DNA from: Dendrocalamus latiflorus | Lineage: Eukaryota > Streptophyta > Magnoliopsida > Poales > Poaceae | Assembly (NCBI GenBank): GCA_017311315.1 | Contig: CM029642.1 | Location: 21,370,359-21,434,358, forward strand | Length of the DNA: 64,000 nt | Reading direction: 5' to 3' | Shown here: positions 9,938-22,600 of the stretch, in pieces | Layout: each line of letters starts with the position of its first letter | Position numbering within the stretch: position 1 is the first letter of the stretch | Notes under the pieces: generated by a model | Database searches by the model: none | Told to the model about the DNA's origin: nothing | Seen by the model: only the letters and a program-made list of their open reading frames with translations | Program-made: the position numbers and the translations under genes

Positions 9938-11212
9938 TGTTAGGATCCGGAATTTGCATTACACCCTATGTGTTTATTATGCTAATCCTATGATCAGTAA
10001 CTAGCACACGCATATACATCATTACATCATATCTATATACGAATAAATAGAACATAGTAGCGCATAATAATAAAAGATCTTACATAAATCTATAAGACTG
10101 ATTTTTTACACAAAAGGGGCCGACTGACCAAAGTTCACATAGAGAGTACTTGCAGCACAAATAAATGATAAACGAATGATAACAACCCAAGCGATTTGCC
10201 TCATTTCTACAAGCAACTGATTGGAGTTAACACCTAGTAATTTGTGTTGTCATCACTAAATCCCGCGAAGTGAAAGTAGCCAATCGAAGGATCTTCTTCC
10301 TCTTAATATGATAGTATTCAACAAGCAACGTGAGTACAAAATGTACTCCACAAGACTTACATTAAATATTAGCTACATGTCTGTCTTTGTTAAAGGAAGG
10401 CTATTCTATCTTGTTTTATCGCTCAAAGTAAATTTTGCTTTTACAATATAAATAGTAGATTGCAAGAGGCATTTGCAAAGCAGTAAGCAAAAACGGAGTT
10501 GTAGTAGCTGAAAGTAAACACAATGAAACATATCATAACTACATGGTGTAGGTCCCCCAATGCCTACACCAAAAGACCTCTCAAGCAAGGAATTTACCTG
10601 TTCATACCGAGCCTAAAGCTTTCAAGTATGTGTTTCATCCGACCATGCCACTTTCCAAAACCATTCGAAACTAGAAAATCTAACCAATTGTGGTATCACC
10701 AAGCGATACTCATGACCAGGTACACGTACGGCTATTCGAATAGATTGAGATCCCAATTTGCAGATGGTGTACAACTTTACTCTCGAGAGATAATAAGCTC
10801 ATGATATCGGCCATTACATGCTACCACGGGCGTACGACTAAGTGATTATCACAAGGCTTTTAAAATGCATCATCTCAATCTGATTCCGTCCACTAAAGTT
10901 TCACAGCTGAAGGATGTCATCACCCAGTCGGAAGCCCCCTCTTGCACTATGTGGGAATAAATTGTCATCATCGACACCCACATTCATCTCAATGGCAAAA
11001 CCAAAGTTGAGGGATTGCACATTTTTTAGCCAAGTTCATCCCATTCTGGAACATGTGGTTATACTAAAACTACTTGGGGTCAATGGCACTAATATTCGAT
11101 CCTTAATTCACTCGGGCGAGACTACCACAAACCATTTTCTCGTGCATACCGCACCGGTCTCTACAACCACTCGGCCAAGTCTAAAACATATTTTCCATTT
11201 TTGTTTTACTAT
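9938..11212 (-). mobile_element. Solo LTR (Tekay-like Ty3/gypsy), left part
   Basis: Begins TGTTAGGATCCGGAATTTGC. Together with the right part (25111-26781, ending GGGATGTAGCA) it is flanked by a perfect 5-bp duplication AAAGA (9933-9937 and 26782-26786). It shares blocks with the LTR at 37119-40690, including CTATTCGAATAG at 10732-10743 and GAAGCCCCCTCTTGC at about 10930. It is split by the tandem element starting at 11213. Confidence 0.85.
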
Positions 11213-11340
11213 TGTAACATCCCAAAAAGGGAACTAGTGTAATTGCGAAAATGATGAAAACCTTTTAATCGTTTTTCTAGTGCTTCTCAAAAAGTTTTTG
11301 GCGAAGTTCAAATTTCTCGAGTTGGTTTCTTGTCAAAAGG

Positions 11341-11418
<78 letters not shown>

Positions 11419-14400
11419 TTGGAATCCAGAACCAAGGTTGAAAGTCAAACCGAGAAAATCAAAATTTACTTGGAAATCATAATTTCAAATTAAAATTTAA
11501 AATCTGGAGACTCAAAGCCAGGACTGGAAATTTAAAATTAGTATGAAATCTATTCCATACAATTTGTATATCTGGAAATTCACATCCTGAAATTTAAGAT
11601 TTATTTCTCCAAGACTTGTCAATCCTAAAATTTAATTGTCGAATCCAAGTTTTGAACCAAGTTTCCAAACTGAAAACATAATTGCAAAAACCAAATCTGA
11701 GAATCCAAATTCAAGAAAACACTTAAAAATCTCCAAATTTTCCTCTTGGGCCGGCCCATTTCTTCTTCCGTCCGGCCCACCCGGCCTCTTCTTCTTTTTC
11801 TGGCCTCCGGCCCACCCGACCGCCTCCTCCTTCTTCTTCCTTCCTCCTCCCTCCTCCTCCCTCGTTCCCCTTCGCGCCGAGCCGGCCCGCCTCCGCCTCC
11901 GCTGTTCCTCACCCCGGCCCAGCCCGCGCCTGCCTCCGCCGGACGCGCCGCCCATGCCGCCGCCGTACCCCTACCCACGCTGCGCCCATGCCGTCGCCCA
12001 TGCCGAAGGACGCGCCGCCATGCCGTGCACTGCTCCCGGGTCTCCGGCAACAGCTCCGCCACAGGGACCCCTTTCCGCGGTTATAAGTACCCAAGCTCGC
12101 CTCCTTCCCATTCCCCACTCCCTCTTCTTCCTCCTCCAAGCCTAGCAGTGGCTCTGCGCTCGCGTCGGCCACCTCCATTCGCGCCGATTCCACCGCTTTG
12201 GCCCTCCCCTCCACGAGCCGACCCCGTCGCGGTGTACCCCCTGCCGCCTGCCACCTCCCCACCCGGTTAATTGCAAGACGACCGCCCGAGCACGCCGCAC
12301 CAGCTTCTTCCCCCTTTCCGGCCGACCACGCCATTTCCGCCGCCGCCCCCTCCTCGGTCGCCCCCTGACCGGTTCCTCGCGCTAGGAGCTTCATCCCGGT
12401 GCGCTGGAGCTCCTCCGACCGCCGGCCTGCGCCCTCCTCCCCCTCAGCGAGCTGCCCACGGGAGCCACCCGCCGCCGCCCTTGATCTTCGTCGCCGGCCC
12501 ATCCCGGCCCCCCTCCCCTCACTCTGGCGCACCTCATTTTCTCCCATCTCCTTCCCGGTCGCCGGCCGCCAGATGTCGCCGTCGGTTTGCCTTGGTACCT
12601 CCCATGCCGAAGCCAGCGCCTCCCCGAGGTTCCTTGTCACCCGGGCAGCCCATCTTGGTGGTCGCCGTCGCCTCCCCGGCCGCTCCTCGCCGGCGACGCC
12701 GCACGGCTCCACCACCATCTCAGCTCCCCTGTTTCCAGCCGAAGCTGCCCCGTTATTGTCTGTCTGTCTTCTGACTTGTGGGCCCAGCTAGTAAGTGCCT
12801 CCAAAATTCTTGCATGCATGTCCCAAAAAAAACTCCTTGGTATGTGACTAACTTATGAATCCATATTGTACAAATACTCTGAAAGAGCAACTTTATAAAA
12901 TCTGAGCTGCAACCAAAATGGAAATGAAAGAGATTGATGCAATTAGATTAACGCTAAGTATGGGTCAATTGTATGCCAATCCAGATAAAAAAATTAATCC
13001 TTATGTGCAAGGTTAAGTAAAATAAGCTTATGACATGAACTATTCTTCAATCACCAAGAAATTAACCTTAAGCTAATAAAATGATACTAACAATAATAAT
13101 GGTAATAATATTATGGCTAAAATATTTAGTTATGAAGCTTGGTAAAAGATTCGTTCCCATTTTATCTTGTCTAAGTCCATAACAACTGAGATTGCAGCAA
13201 AAATAATTAGTGAAATAATCTGAACGAATGTACCATCAAATATAACATTTCAATAGTAGGAAATTGAAGCTACCTTGCTTATGAGTTTAACCCTCAAGAA
13301 ATCGTTTGCGTGCCACATAAAATAACAAGTGTGGTTGCTCATCTCTAAAGCCACATAAAATATTTGTAGTAAAGACTCTAACATTTATCCTAATATACTA
13401 AAACATAAAACTCTAATGGTCGAAAGTAACTAATAATAGGAGGAATAACTTTATCAAGTAAAGTTCTGTCAAATCATAACTCTCCTTTCCCAAAAATCGC
13501 AGCCACTGGCTATTTCCAATAATATTGTTAATTAAGCCAAATAATCAAATTAGACTAAAATGGCTAATTCCATACTTTGATTAAACTATTAAGAAGAATG
13601 CTTCATTAAGATGGCTATTGTAATCTCATATAAGTATTGCCACATAAAATATCAAAGTTACACTGAATATTTAAAATTATACTCATCTCCTGTAAGGCTT
13701 CCGCATCCAAGAATTTCAAGGTTCTGTTCCTTTTTACTATCTCCGATAAGATACATCTTCCCTTTTGACCCCTCGCTATTCTAAAATTTTCCCTCACGGT
13801 AAAGCTACTTAGCCACCTCATTCCTTCACCCAGCTCATCTACCGCTGTGCTTACAGCACATTAATTCGAATCATCCTTCTATTCTCAAATCATAACAAAT
13901 GTATAATTTAAATTAAATCGGGCATTTAAAGTGTTTGGATTTATTTGGTCTTTCTTTTCTTTGCCGCGTATTAGAATCTGAAGACCCAACGAGGCAACAG
14001 ATTCGAACAAGATCAAGACTCGGGTAAAAGCGATGGCTAGGGAATAGAGATTGCTGACTGAGCATGCTTTGAGTTGGATCAAGGCCATGGTAAACCGAGC
14101 AAGGCAAGTCATCACTTTGATCATGTTGATCCTACATTTTATGCAAGATTATGTTTCTTTAAATTATCAAATTGCATGCTTACTTTACTATGCAAATGTA
14201 TGTTAAAGCTTAAGGTAGTTACCTGCCTATTTGATGTCTTAAAAACTACTATGCCTTTCCTTGACACTTGAATTACCTGACCATTGTCACCCTAGATGTT
14301 AATAATCACCATACTAGCTATAAGTCATATTAATGCCGTGCTAGTCTTGACAAGTCCAGGGCACTAGTGGCCCTGATCATCAATCTTTAAATATGAAAAC

Positions 14401-15753
14401 TGGTTTTGGGACAGTCACGGGATGTACGTGGCTGATTATTTGTGATAACTTAAGTTATGCTTCTCAAAACTCTAAAAATCTGCTTTACCAGTCTGGGCGG
14501 ATGGTAAGAGTGGTGGGTGTGGATGTAACACAAGGTGTGGAGGTAACACAAGAATTGTGGTTCGTGGAATGAACCGCCCGGACAAATTAAGGACTTAATC
14601 CTGTGATGACCCCTCCGTGTACAACAGTACAACCACAAGCTGGCAAACTGTAGGCTTGGCTGCATAATTTACTAAACTCTCTAGCCATTTCACGGAGAAC
14701 GTGTGTAGGCGGGTAATAAAGGCCCCCGTGGAATGGGACATTGGATATAGGTGACGTCGCCGAGGCTAGCGTATGGTGGAGAGTGGAGTCCGAGTGCGCC
14801 AACCTGTGGTGACATCCCGCACAACCTATGGAAGCAACCCCATAGGAGTGAGATGCTAGAGAGCGAGGTATTGTAAAGGCCTCGTGGTAGTCTCTCGATC
14901 TGCATGACTAAGGAATCATGTGGAACCATCGGGACGATTACCTCTTGTGGGTAAAGATGTACAGACTCTGCAGAGTATACAACTATTCGAATAGCCGTGC
15001 CCACGGTCAAGGGCAGACACGGAAATCCTCCTCGAGTTAGTTCTATTTCAAAAACCTTTGTGGGTGGGACAAAAACTTATCAGAGGGAGGTACTCTGATT
15101 TTGAATTTTTCCTGGAGGGACGTACTCCAGCGTGATAAATAAGATGGAAGTGGCATAATGATCAAAAGCTAGCATAGGTGGATGGAACCATGTAATCGGT
15201 GGATGGAACCGACACCGCTATATATATTGCACAATCTCAAACTCTTTAAAGCATGTTTATAAAATGCCAAGTCATAGGAATTTCAATTACGATTATTGCA
15301 AACATCGCATTAAGCAAATAAAAGAACCTCGAGCCTCCTTTGACAGCCTTGCATCTATTATTACTGCATCTTGTGTGGTGGCTTGCTGAGTATCATCGTA
15401 CTCATTCTTGCTTAACTACCATCACTCAGTCAGAAAGGACAGGAATGCCAAACCCTACGACACTAAAAAGGGGTCGACAGAGCTGGAAGACGACGAGGCC
15501 ATGGACTAGGTCGTGAACCCCAGTTGGCTGCCTGTGGGCAAGTCCTGTGGGTCCCATCTGTGTGAAGTTTCCGCTGCTGCATTTTATCGCTTTCGGCCTA
15601 ATCGGCCCATGAGTAAGTATTACTGTATTATTTACGCTCCCGTATAATATGTTTTTGATATACAGTAATGTATCTGTGAGCACTATCTACTGATCCAGGG
15701 AATAGTGCATTGGAATCGCAGAGGATCAGGGTTTGCTAACCCGAGGTCCGACA
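11213..15753 (+). repeat. 5' LTR of the non-autonomous element (4.54 kb)
   Basis: TGTAACATCCCAAAAAGGG to GGTCCGACA (TG...CA). Contains a long (TA)n tract, a GC-rich pyrimidine-heavy block (about 11745-12790), a TATAAG box at 12082-12087 and the conserved blocks ACTCTGCAGAGT (14965-14976) and CTATTCGAATAG (14983-14994). The GC-rich block is open in several frames, but the composition is low-complexity Pro/Ser/Arg and I do not call genes there. Confidence 0.9.
11344..11414. repeat. (TA)n microsatellite in the LTR
   Basis: About 35 TA repeats. The other LTR copy has only about 11 (near 19825-19846), showing replication slippage since the copies separated. Confidence 0.95.
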
Positions 15754-15757
15754 GAGC

Positions 15758-15770
15758 TGGTATCAGAGCA
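15758..15770 (+). promoter_or_regulatory. Primer-binding site, tRNA-iMet type
   Basis: TGGTATCAGAGCA, four bases after the LTR end, complementary to the 3' end of initiator tRNA-Met. In the second copy (24167-24179) it is mutated to TGGTATTAGAGCA. Confidence 0.9.
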
Positions 15771-18204
15771 TATCGACTGTAGGTCGTAACCTTAGTTAGC
15801 ATGGTCGTTAGCTTTATGACTAGAATTAATTCTCCAAAATCTAATTGCAAAATATAAGTAGTATTACTACTCTTATCCCTCTTAGATGATTCCCTCTCAT
15901 CTATTTGCTGCCCTGGCCATTTTTAGCTCCAAGGCTCTCTTATCCCGAATTCAAACTAACGCGTGCCTGAGTTCTCTTCTGAAAATTTACCTTGGGCCAA
16001 AATCATAAAACCTATATTGAGTTTTATTAACAAAAGTTGTTTATCCTTGGAAGTTTAAATTGTCAAAATTACTTGCAAAGCTTATTTCCAAGCTCATTTC
16101 AACAAACCTAAACTTCCAAGGAAAAATTTTCCCAAAATTTTATTCCCTGCCAAATTATCCTAAAAAAAACTCGTTTGATTTCCCAGGTATATGTGTAAAT
16201 CTTGGTGGATTCATGTCAATCGTAAGAGAGAATCAATGGTGTGAATTTCTGGGTGAAAAATAGGCAAATCAATTTGAATGACTGGATTAGTTACATGGAT
16301 GAACCAACTTGATAATCGGATTGACTAAATGGATAAATGAGTTTACATGATTGGATTGGTTAAAATGGGTAGACCAATTTAAATGATTAGATTGGCTAAA
16401 TAAGTAGACCAATATAAAATGACGGATTAGCAAAATAATCAGATTGGTTAAATAAATGGAGCGATATAGATGATTGAATTGACTAAATGAGTGGACCAAC
16501 TCAAAAAGATTGGATTGGCTAAAATAAGTGGATCGGTGGAATTTTAGAAAAGTGGGGAGTCTAATAACAATTGTTGGTTTGCAGCTTTAATAAATAGTAT
16601 GGCTCCCCGGTGAATGTTTACACTAGTGGGATAATGGAGGATAGCTGACTACTGGATGGATTATTAGAAATCCGGAGGAAATTAGGAGAAGTAATAATAA
16701 TCCTTGATTTATATATTTGAGTAATAATCTTATTCTCGGTGGACGTTTATGACAATGAAGTCGCTTGGAAGGAAATTTGCGGATAGTAGGCTGATCACTT
16801 GAATAAACAGATTATGAGTATACATCTATGGTGAAAAAGGTTGGATTATAATACAAATGCTACTCGTGGATTGAAATATTAGAACCATAATACAAGCGGT
16901 ACTGGTGGATTTAAAATGTAAAAAAAAAAGAAAATGTGAGTGGTATTGGTGGATTTAAAGCATGGAGATATTGAAACCCTGATACAAACAAATACGAGTG
17001 GATTTAAAGGTAAAGATTTTGGAGAAATGTTAAGGTAAAAAGTTGAAAGCGATTGTTGATTAATGAACCCAATACTGGATTTATGATTTTATGTAGGAAA
17101 GTGAGATCCATTTGAGGAATAGGTAACTCTGATTTGGTGAATGGACCCATCGATGATACCTTGGAAGTTACAAGATTGTGGATCGGATAAATGATAACAG
17201 TTACTGTTTGGAGTATTAGACAACAGTCGTGCTGAGACTAATTGATAAAGGGAGTTACTTTAGATTCGATCAAGTATACGCAAGATTTACAATGCCTTGG
17301 ATTCTAAGCCTACGAATAAAAGATTATGGGAGTAAAATTAGTCTGTGGATATTGTGATATTGGAGGATGCTAGGATACCTTTGCCAAAAAGGGGGTATTT
17401 TAAAAGTTCTAGTATTCCAAAACCATTTCGCAAAAAGAGAATCAATCTTGATATAGAACTCTATATCAAGGGTATACAATGTATTTTCGTTGCAAAAAGA
17501 TATGATTCAAGTTACTTTGAAACTTGGCCCCAGTACTTGAAAACCCAAAAGCTTAATTCCCAAGATCTTGCTTTTAAAACCAAAACTTGGGGACCTACCT
17601 GCTCTAGAAATTATTGATGGTGTTGCCTTGGAAAAGCAAATGTTTTCAGCCTCCGATTTCTGAAAACTGCTTTCTAAAAAGCTCTATTTTCAAAATAATA
17701 ATAAGAAGCATGAGCTTCACTGCCAAAGCACTTCTTAACCCTTTCCTTCTGCTACTTCCATCTACAAAAAGGAAATATGGTTTTCTTCTCCCCCCTACTT
17801 CAAAGGCTTAAGCCCGAAGGTGTCAAGGATGCTCGTGAAGATTTGGTGGCCTCGCTTCAGCAAACCTAGTGTTCAGAACCCTGTGCTCCCCTGTGTGTGC
17901 CTCCGTGCATAGACGTTGCTTGGTCAAAAAGATTTTATTGGCCCTGTGCACTGCCTTCTTGCCCTCGGGCGTTGTATTTCGTAGTCACAGGAAAAGTTTT
18001 TTTCAAAAGCTTGGTTGTTCTGTGTGGCTTGTGTACTGCCCCAGCTTCTGGGTGTGCACTCCTTAGAATGGGTTAGAGTATCTCATCCTTGTAATCTTTA
18101 CCGTACCTCATGCTAATTCCCCCTCACCTTATTGCTGAAAACCTCGTTAGGTTTGCAGGCAAGAGATAGCGGATAGCCAAGTCAGGACACTTAAAGCTCT
18201 GAAG
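15771..18204 (+). other. Non-coding internal region of the non-autonomous element
   Basis: No gag or pol homology that I can see. 16260-16550 is a loose tandem array of about 40 bp units (GATTGGATTGGCTAAATAAG type), and 16850-17000 repeats GGTGGATTTAAA. Several open stretches (for example 17345-17617) have no family features. Confidence 0.5.
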
Positions 18205-19311
18205 TTGGAAAGAGGCAATATCTTTAAAAAGGACAAACAACTAAGAGGCCTTAGCCTGCAAAAAGGATCAAGACTCAAGCCTCTATTCCACAGTAGACTC
18301 GCGGATACAGTCATCATCAAGACATTGTCAATGGCCAAAAAGAAGGCTAGAAGCAAGAAACCAGAACCAACAGTTTCTACTCACCACCGTCACAAGCCAA
18401 CACTCAGATCCATTCCGCCAAGACCACCAAGAAAGAGTCGCCACATGACAGGCAACCGTACCACTACATCAGGTGGACCCCGAAAGAACACCACTTGCTT
18501 TTATTGCAGAGAAAAAGGACATGGCATTCGTAGATGCCCTGAGAAACGGAATGGTAAGGGTGCTTATCCCCTTTGCAGTAACACAGGATGTTGCGTGATC
18601 AAATGTCCCCAATGGAATCTAGAAGGATTAGCCTGGGATGCTATCACCACCAATCAAGGCCCTCAGAGGAAGCCAGGCCAAGGGTTCAACTGCTTCAAAT
18701 GCAGTGACCCAGGACATTATGTGAGAGACTGCCCTCTACAAAAATCGAACAAGCAAGAAAAGGATGTCGACGCCACCAACCTTAGTCTTGGCAGAGGAAA
18801 GTGTAGTAGCTCCAAGTGCATTATCCAGGGACCAACAAGACCCAACAAATCCCTACTACCAGGTCTGGGAGCTCTGCCAGTTACTGCATGCGCTGAATGT
18901 GGCAAGATAGGACAAGGCGCCCAATCATTCCCTCCACTACGACAGGTTACATGCTTTACTCGCGGACAAACAGGGCACTACAGCTACAATTGCCCAGCGC
19001 CGTACTATCCTTACTGCAAGAAACATCATCTACTAGAAGGTTGTCTCAAGAACCTAGTGGCATGTACACGCTATGGAGAAAAAGAACACCAAAAAGGTCA
19101 ATGCACTGCGAGCTGCCCCAATTGTGAGGAAGACCATCAACCTGGAGATTGTCCAATGAGCAGGGTCACATGTTTTCTCTGTGAAGGACAATATCACTGC
19201 CCTAACGATTGCCACTTGAACCTATTGCTGACCAAAGCAGCTGAGATACAGAGACTGAGCTTTCAAGCTGCCATCAGACTCGTCATGAATGAAGCTGACA
19301 AGAGCAATTAG
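18205..19311 (+). CDS. Poly-zinc-knuckle (CCHC) protein of the non-autonomous element
   Basis: 368 residues, intact. The basic N-terminus (KKKARSKKP at 45-53) is followed by a series of Cys/His clusters. Clear CX2CX4HX4C knuckles are at residues 98-111 (CFYCREKGHGIRRC), 163-176 (CFKCSDPGHYVRDC) and 323-336 (CFLCEGQYHCPNDC). A CX2CX3HX4C variant is at 304-316, and degenerate copies lie at about 229-242, 250-263 and 287-300. Retroviral-type Gag proteins carry one or two such knuckles; seven in a row resembles CNBP-type nucleic-acid-binding proteins or an expanded nucleocapsid. No capsid, protease or RT is present. An RNA- or ssDNA-binding role is inferred from the knuckles only. Residue 43 (ATG at 18331) is an alternative start just before the basic stretch. 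It is the only long intact frame in the internal region. Confidence 0.7.
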   Translation: MERGNIFKKDKQLRGLSLQKGSRLKPLFHSRLADTVIIKTLSMAKKKARSKKPEPTVSTHHRHKPTLRSIPPRPPRKSRHMTGNRTTTSGGPRKNTTCFYCREKGHGIRRCPEKRNGKGAYPLCSNTGCCVIKCPQWNLEGLAWDAITTNQGPQRKPGQGFNCFKCSDPGHYVRDCPLQKSNKQEKDVDATNLSLGRGKCSSSKCIIQGPTRPNKSLLPGLGALPVTACAECGKIGQGAQSFPPLRQVTCFTRGQTGHYSYNCPAPYYPYCKKHHLLEGCLKNLVACTRYGEKEHQKGQCTASCPNCEEDHQPGDCPMSRVTCFLCEGQYHCPNDCHLNLLLTKAAEIQRLSFQAAIRLVMNEADKSN

Positions 19312-19690
19312 TACCGGTCACTATTCATGTTAAGGGGGATAGCCTGCATAAATAGGAAGTGTCGGAGCACCTTGATGTTAGACCCTGCTACCGCTTCAGC
19401 ATAAAAGAGAAATAGCAATCAGCACTGAAGAGACAGTAAACCCCTGAAATGTCAAGCGACGAAGTGAAGCTAGCTGCAAGCTATCCAGAAGAACAAGCTC
19501 TCCTGTGTGGTGTTTTTTCCAAGTGTTGACCTGTTTTTGTTTGGATATCCTCTCTTCGGATGGCTTCAAGGAAAGGGCGTAGTACCAAGCAGTACCCTAG
19601 CACCTTTTTGCTAGCCAGCTTGCTCCCACCTTCTTCCTTCTACTCCACTCGAATCTCGAGGACGAGATTCCTGTTAAGGGGGGTAGGGTC
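19312..19690 (+). other. 3' internal region with PPT of the non-autonomous element
   Basis: Ends with a palindromic motif GAATCTCGAGGACGAGATTC (19651-19670) followed by the purine-rich tract AAGGGGGGTAGGG just before the LTR at 19691. The same motif and tract occur at the corresponding place in the autonomous Tekay element (40691-40729, minus strand). Confidence 0.75.
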
Positions 19691-22600
19691 TGTAACATCC
19701 CAAAAAGGGAACTAGTGTAATTGCGAAAATGATGAAAACCTTTTAATCGTTTTTCTAGTGCTTCTCAAAAAGTTTTTGGCGAAGTTCAAATTTCTCGAGT
19801 TGGTTTCTTGTCAAAAGGCCAATCAATATATATATATATATATATACAAACCTTGGAATCCAGAACCAAGGTTGAAAGTCAAACCGAGAAAATCAAAATT
19901 TACTTGGAAATCATAATTTCAAATTAAAATTTAAAATCTGGACACTCAAAGCCAGGACTGGAAATTTAAAATTAGTATGAAATCTATTCCATACAATTTG
20001 TATATCTGGAAATTCACATCCTGAAATTTAAGATTTATTTCTCCAAGACTTGTCAATCCTAAAATTTAATTGTCGAATCCAAGTTTCGAACCAAGTTTCC
20101 AAACTGAAAGCATAATTGCAAAAACCAAATCTGAGAATCCAAATTCAAGAAAACCCTTAAAAATCTCCAAATTTTCCTCTTGGGCCGGCCCATTTCTTCT
20201 TCCGTCCGGCCCACCCGGCCTCTTCTTCTTTTTCTGGCCTCCGGCCCACCCGACCGCCTCCTCCTTCTTCTTCCTTCCTCCTCCCTCCTCCTCCCTCGTT
20301 CCCCTTCGCGCCGAGCCGGCCCGCCTCCGCCTCCGCTGTTCCTCACCCCGGCCCAGCCCGCGCCTGCCTCCGCCGGACGCGCCGCCCATGCCGCCGCCGT
20401 ACCCCTACCCACGCTGCGCCCATGCCGAAGGACGCGCCGCCATGCCGTGCACTGCTCCCGGGTCTCCGGCAACAGCTCCGCCACAGGGACCCCTTTCCGC
20501 GGTTATAAGTACCCAAGCTCGCCTCCTTCCCATTCCCCACTCCCTCTTCTTCCTCCTCCAAGCCTAGCAGTGGCTCTGCGCTCGCGTCGGCCACCTCCAT
20601 TCGCGCCGATTCCACCGCTTCGGCCCTCCCCTCCACGAGCCGACCCCGTCGCGGTGTACCCACTGCCGCCCGCCACCTCCCCACCCGGTTAATTGCAAGA
20701 CGGCCGCCCGAGCACGCCGCACCAGCTTCTTCCCCCTTTCCGGCCGACCACGCCATTTCCGCCGCTGCCCCCTCCTCGGTCGCCTCCTGACCGATTCCTC
20801 GCGCTAGGAGCTTCATCCCGGTGCGCTGGAGCTCCTCCGACCGCCGGCCTGCGCCCTCCTCCCCCTCAGCGAGCTGCCCACGGGAGCCACCACCTCATTT
20901 TCTCCCCTCTCCTTCACGGTTGCCGGCGCCCCATTCTCCCTTCATCGCCGGCCGCCAGATGTCGCCGTCGGCTTGCCTTGGTACCTCCCCTGCCGGAGCC
21001 AGTGCCTCCCCGAGGTTCCTTGTCGCCCGGGCAGCCCATCTTGGTGGTCGCTGTCGCCTCCCCGGCCGCTCCTCGCCGGCGACACCGCACGGCTCCACCA
21101 CCATCTCAGCTCCCCTGTTTCCAGCCGAAGCTGCCCCGTCGTTGTCTGTCTGTCTTCTGACTTATGGGCCCAGCTAGTAAGTGCCTCCAAAATTCTTGCA
21201 TGCATGTCCCAAAAAAAACTCCTTGGTGTGTGACTAACTTATGAATCCATATTGTACAAATACTCTGAAAGAGCAACTTTATAAAATCTGAGCTGCAACC
21301 AAAATGGAAATGAAAGAGATTGATGCAATTAGATTAACACTAAGTATGGGTCAATTGTATGCCAATCCAGATAAAAAAATTAATCCTTATGTGCAAGGTT
21401 AAGTAAAATAAGCTTATGACATGAACTATTCTTCAATCACCAAGAAATTAACCTTAAGCTAATAAAATGATACTAACAATAATAATGGTAACAATATTAT
21501 GGCTAAAATATTTAGTTATGAAGCTTGGTAAAAGATTCGTACCCATTTTATCTTGTCTAAGTCCATAACAACTGAGATTGCAGCAAAAATAATTAGTGAA
21601 ATAATCTGAACGAATGTACCATCAAATATAACATTTCAATAGTAGGAAATTGAAGCTACCTTGCTTATGAGTTTAACCCTCAAGAAATCGTTTGCATGCC
21701 ACATAAAACAACAAGTGTGTTGCTCATCTCTAAAGCCATGAAAACTCTCTTTTCAAAAATGCTTAACAATATTTGTAGTAAAGACTCTAACATTTATCCT
21801 AATATACTAAAACATAAAACTCTAATGGTCGAAAGTAACTAATAATAGGAGGAATAACTTTATCAAGTAAAGTTCTGTCAAATCATAACTCTCCTTTCCC
21901 AAAAATCGCAGCCACTGGCTATTTCCAATAATATTGTTAATTAAGCCAAATAATCAAATTAGACTAAAATGGCTAATTCCATACTTTGATTAAACTATTA
22001 AGAAGAATGCTTCATTAAGATGGCTATTGTAATCTCATATAAGTATTGCCACATAAAATATCAAAGTTACACTGAATATTTAAAATTATACTCATCTCCT
22101 GTAAGGCTTCCGCATCCAAGAATTTCAAGGTTCTGTTCCTTTTTACTATCTCCGATAAGATACATCTTCCCTTTTGACCCCTCGCTATTCTAAAATTTTC
22201 CCTCACGGTAAAGCTACTTAGCCACCTCATTCCTTCACCCAGCTCATCTACCGCTGTGCTTACAGCACATTAATTCGAATCATCCTTCTATTCTCAAATC
22301 ATAACAAATGTATAATTTAAATTAAATCGGGCATTTAAAGTGTTTGGATTTATTTGGTCTTTCTTTTCTTTGCCGCGTATTAGAATCTGAAGACCCAACG
22401 AGGCAACAGATTCGAACAAGATCAAGACTCGGGTAAAAGCGATGGCTAGGGAATAGAGATTGCTGACTGAGCATGCTTTGAGTTGGATCAAGGCCATGGT
22501 AAACCGAGCAAGGCAAGTCATCACTTTGATCATGTTGATCCTACATTTTATGCAAGATTATGTTTCTTTAAATTATCAAATTGCATGCTTACTTTACTAT

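Noticed and set aside
11746..12791. Several long open frames on both strands in GC-rich DNA (also 20070-21177)
   Set aside because: They lie inside the LTRs of the non-autonomous element, translate to low-complexity Pro/Ser/Arg in all frames, and differ by frame-breaking indels between the two LTR copies.
15758..15770. tRNA-like sequence TGGTATCAGAGC (also 33922, 46547 reversed)
   Set aside because: Only the complement of a tRNA 3' end directly inside an LTR; these are primer-binding sites, not tRNA genes.
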